In this document: positions 12,554-12,793 of the stretch, in pieces
How the letters are laid out: each line of letters opens with the position of its first letter
Position numbering within the stretch: position 1 is the first letter of the stretch
NCBI GenBank assembly: GCA_001799225.1
Contig: MGTA01000265.1
Coordinates: 2,076 to 14,868, forward strand
Source: Deltaproteobacteria bacterium RIFOXYD12_FULL_50_9
GTDB lineage: Bacteria; Desulfobacterota; Desulfobulbia; Desulfobulbales; CALZHT01
Length of the DNA stretch: 12,793 nucleotides
Direction: 5' to 3'
Made by a program: the position numbers and the translations under genes
Notes under the pieces: model-generated
Told to the model about the DNA's origin: nothing
The model's database searches: none
What the model saw: the letters and a program-made list of their open reading frames with translations, nothing else

Positions 12554-12793
12554 TCAGCGGATCAAAAGTTCGGTGCTTAAATAGCGTTCACCGGAGTCAG
12601 GCAGGATAACCACAATGCGTTTTCCTCTGTTTTCCGGGCGATTGCCTAGCGATAGGGCTGCCCAGGTTGCAGCGCCCGAGGAGATACCGGCCAGAATCCC
12701 CTCCTCAAGAGCGAGACGGCGGGAGGTTTCCATGGCCTGCTCGTTGGTGACCGTAATTATTTCGTCGATTATATTTCTGTTGAGCACTGCCGG
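12554..12793 (-). CDS. cysK: Cysteine synthase, C-terminal part
   Basis: The open frame runs off the window edge, and the visible residues begin PAVLNRNIIDEI. This is the C-terminal portion (about 80 residues) of O-acetylserine sulfhydrylase, the pyridoxal-phosphate enzyme that makes cysteine from O-acetylserine and sulfide in the cytoplasm. Family landmarks are the EGILAGISSGAA helix start (the GISSGA segment contacts the cofactor region) and the closing PDSGERYLST, normally SDSGERYLST. The GTG at 12787 is not a start, because the family text continues upstream of it. The gene ends at the TGA at 12554-12556, with its probable terminator at 12362-12399. A cystathionine beta-synthase-like relative is possible but less likely. 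Confidence 0.9.
   Translation of the reverse strand, partial: PAVLNRNIIDEIITVTNEQAMETSRRLALEEGILAGISSGAATWAALSLGNRPENRGKRIVVILPDSGERYLSTELLIR

Noticed and set aside
1..12793. CRISPR array, insertion sequence, prophage, toxin-antitoxin or defence island
   Set aside because: I saw no regularly spaced repeats, transposase, integrase, phage or nuclease-effector pairs. The EEP-family protein alone, without linked partners, does not support a defence system.

Overview
This window looks like ordinary chromosomal DNA from a Gram-negative, probably strictly anaerobic bacterium. The best guess is a Desulfobacterota (deltaproteobacterial) lineage. The reasons are a RegB/RegA-type redox two-component system beside a methylenetetrahydrofolate reductase that carries a MetV-type cysteine-rich tail, an MsbA lipid A flippase (hence an outer membrane), and several small cysteine-rich proteins. 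The taxonomic guess rests on gene content and protein style only. There are no rRNA or tRNA genes, insertion sequences, prophage, CRISPR array or recognisable defence system.

Region by region: (1) 1-1532, + strand, is a compact cluster: the 3' end of a LysM/TPR protein, a small exported protein with an Sm-like pattern, cutA, and a 67-residue ten-cysteine protein. (2) 1540-2094, - strand, is an unrecognised all-helical protein that converges on the first cluster. (3) 2095-2603 is a long non-coding stretch with a GC-rich repeat-like segment, an 11-bp tandem repeat and a well-formed RegA/PrrA-type box. (4) 2604-6103, + strand, is regB - regA - metF(VF), closely spaced and probably one transcript. 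(5) 6116-7843, - strand, is msbA, convergent with metF and divergent from (6) an endonuclease/exonuclease/phosphatase-family gene ending at 8923. The divergent region holds a promoter for each direction and a 17-bp palindrome. (7) 9025-10215, + strand, is an EamA/DMT-type transporter followed by a 75-residue two-helix zinc-ribbon membrane protein. (8) 10279-12793, - strand, is cysK (5' end cut by the window edge), a cold-shock protein gene and a YbiT-like ABC-F ATPase, separated by two intrinsic terminators. One of these is part of a perfect 54-bp palindrome.

How the genes fit together: RegB probably senses respiratory-chain redox state (its quinone motif and redox cysteine are both present) and phosphorylates RegA. 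A RegA-type box upstream of regB suggests autoregulation, and co-transcription with metF would place methyl-tetrahydrofolate synthesis under redox control. Csp and the ABC-F ATPase are both translation/RNA-linked proteins, and the ABC-F gene starts only 26 nt past the csp terminator palindrome, so it may depend on read-through. No clearly new multi-gene system is visible. The most promising leads are the RegA box with the regBA-metVF linkage, the nested inverted repeats between csp and the ABC-F gene, the exported Sm-like protein, and the altered Walker A in the ABC-F ATPase.
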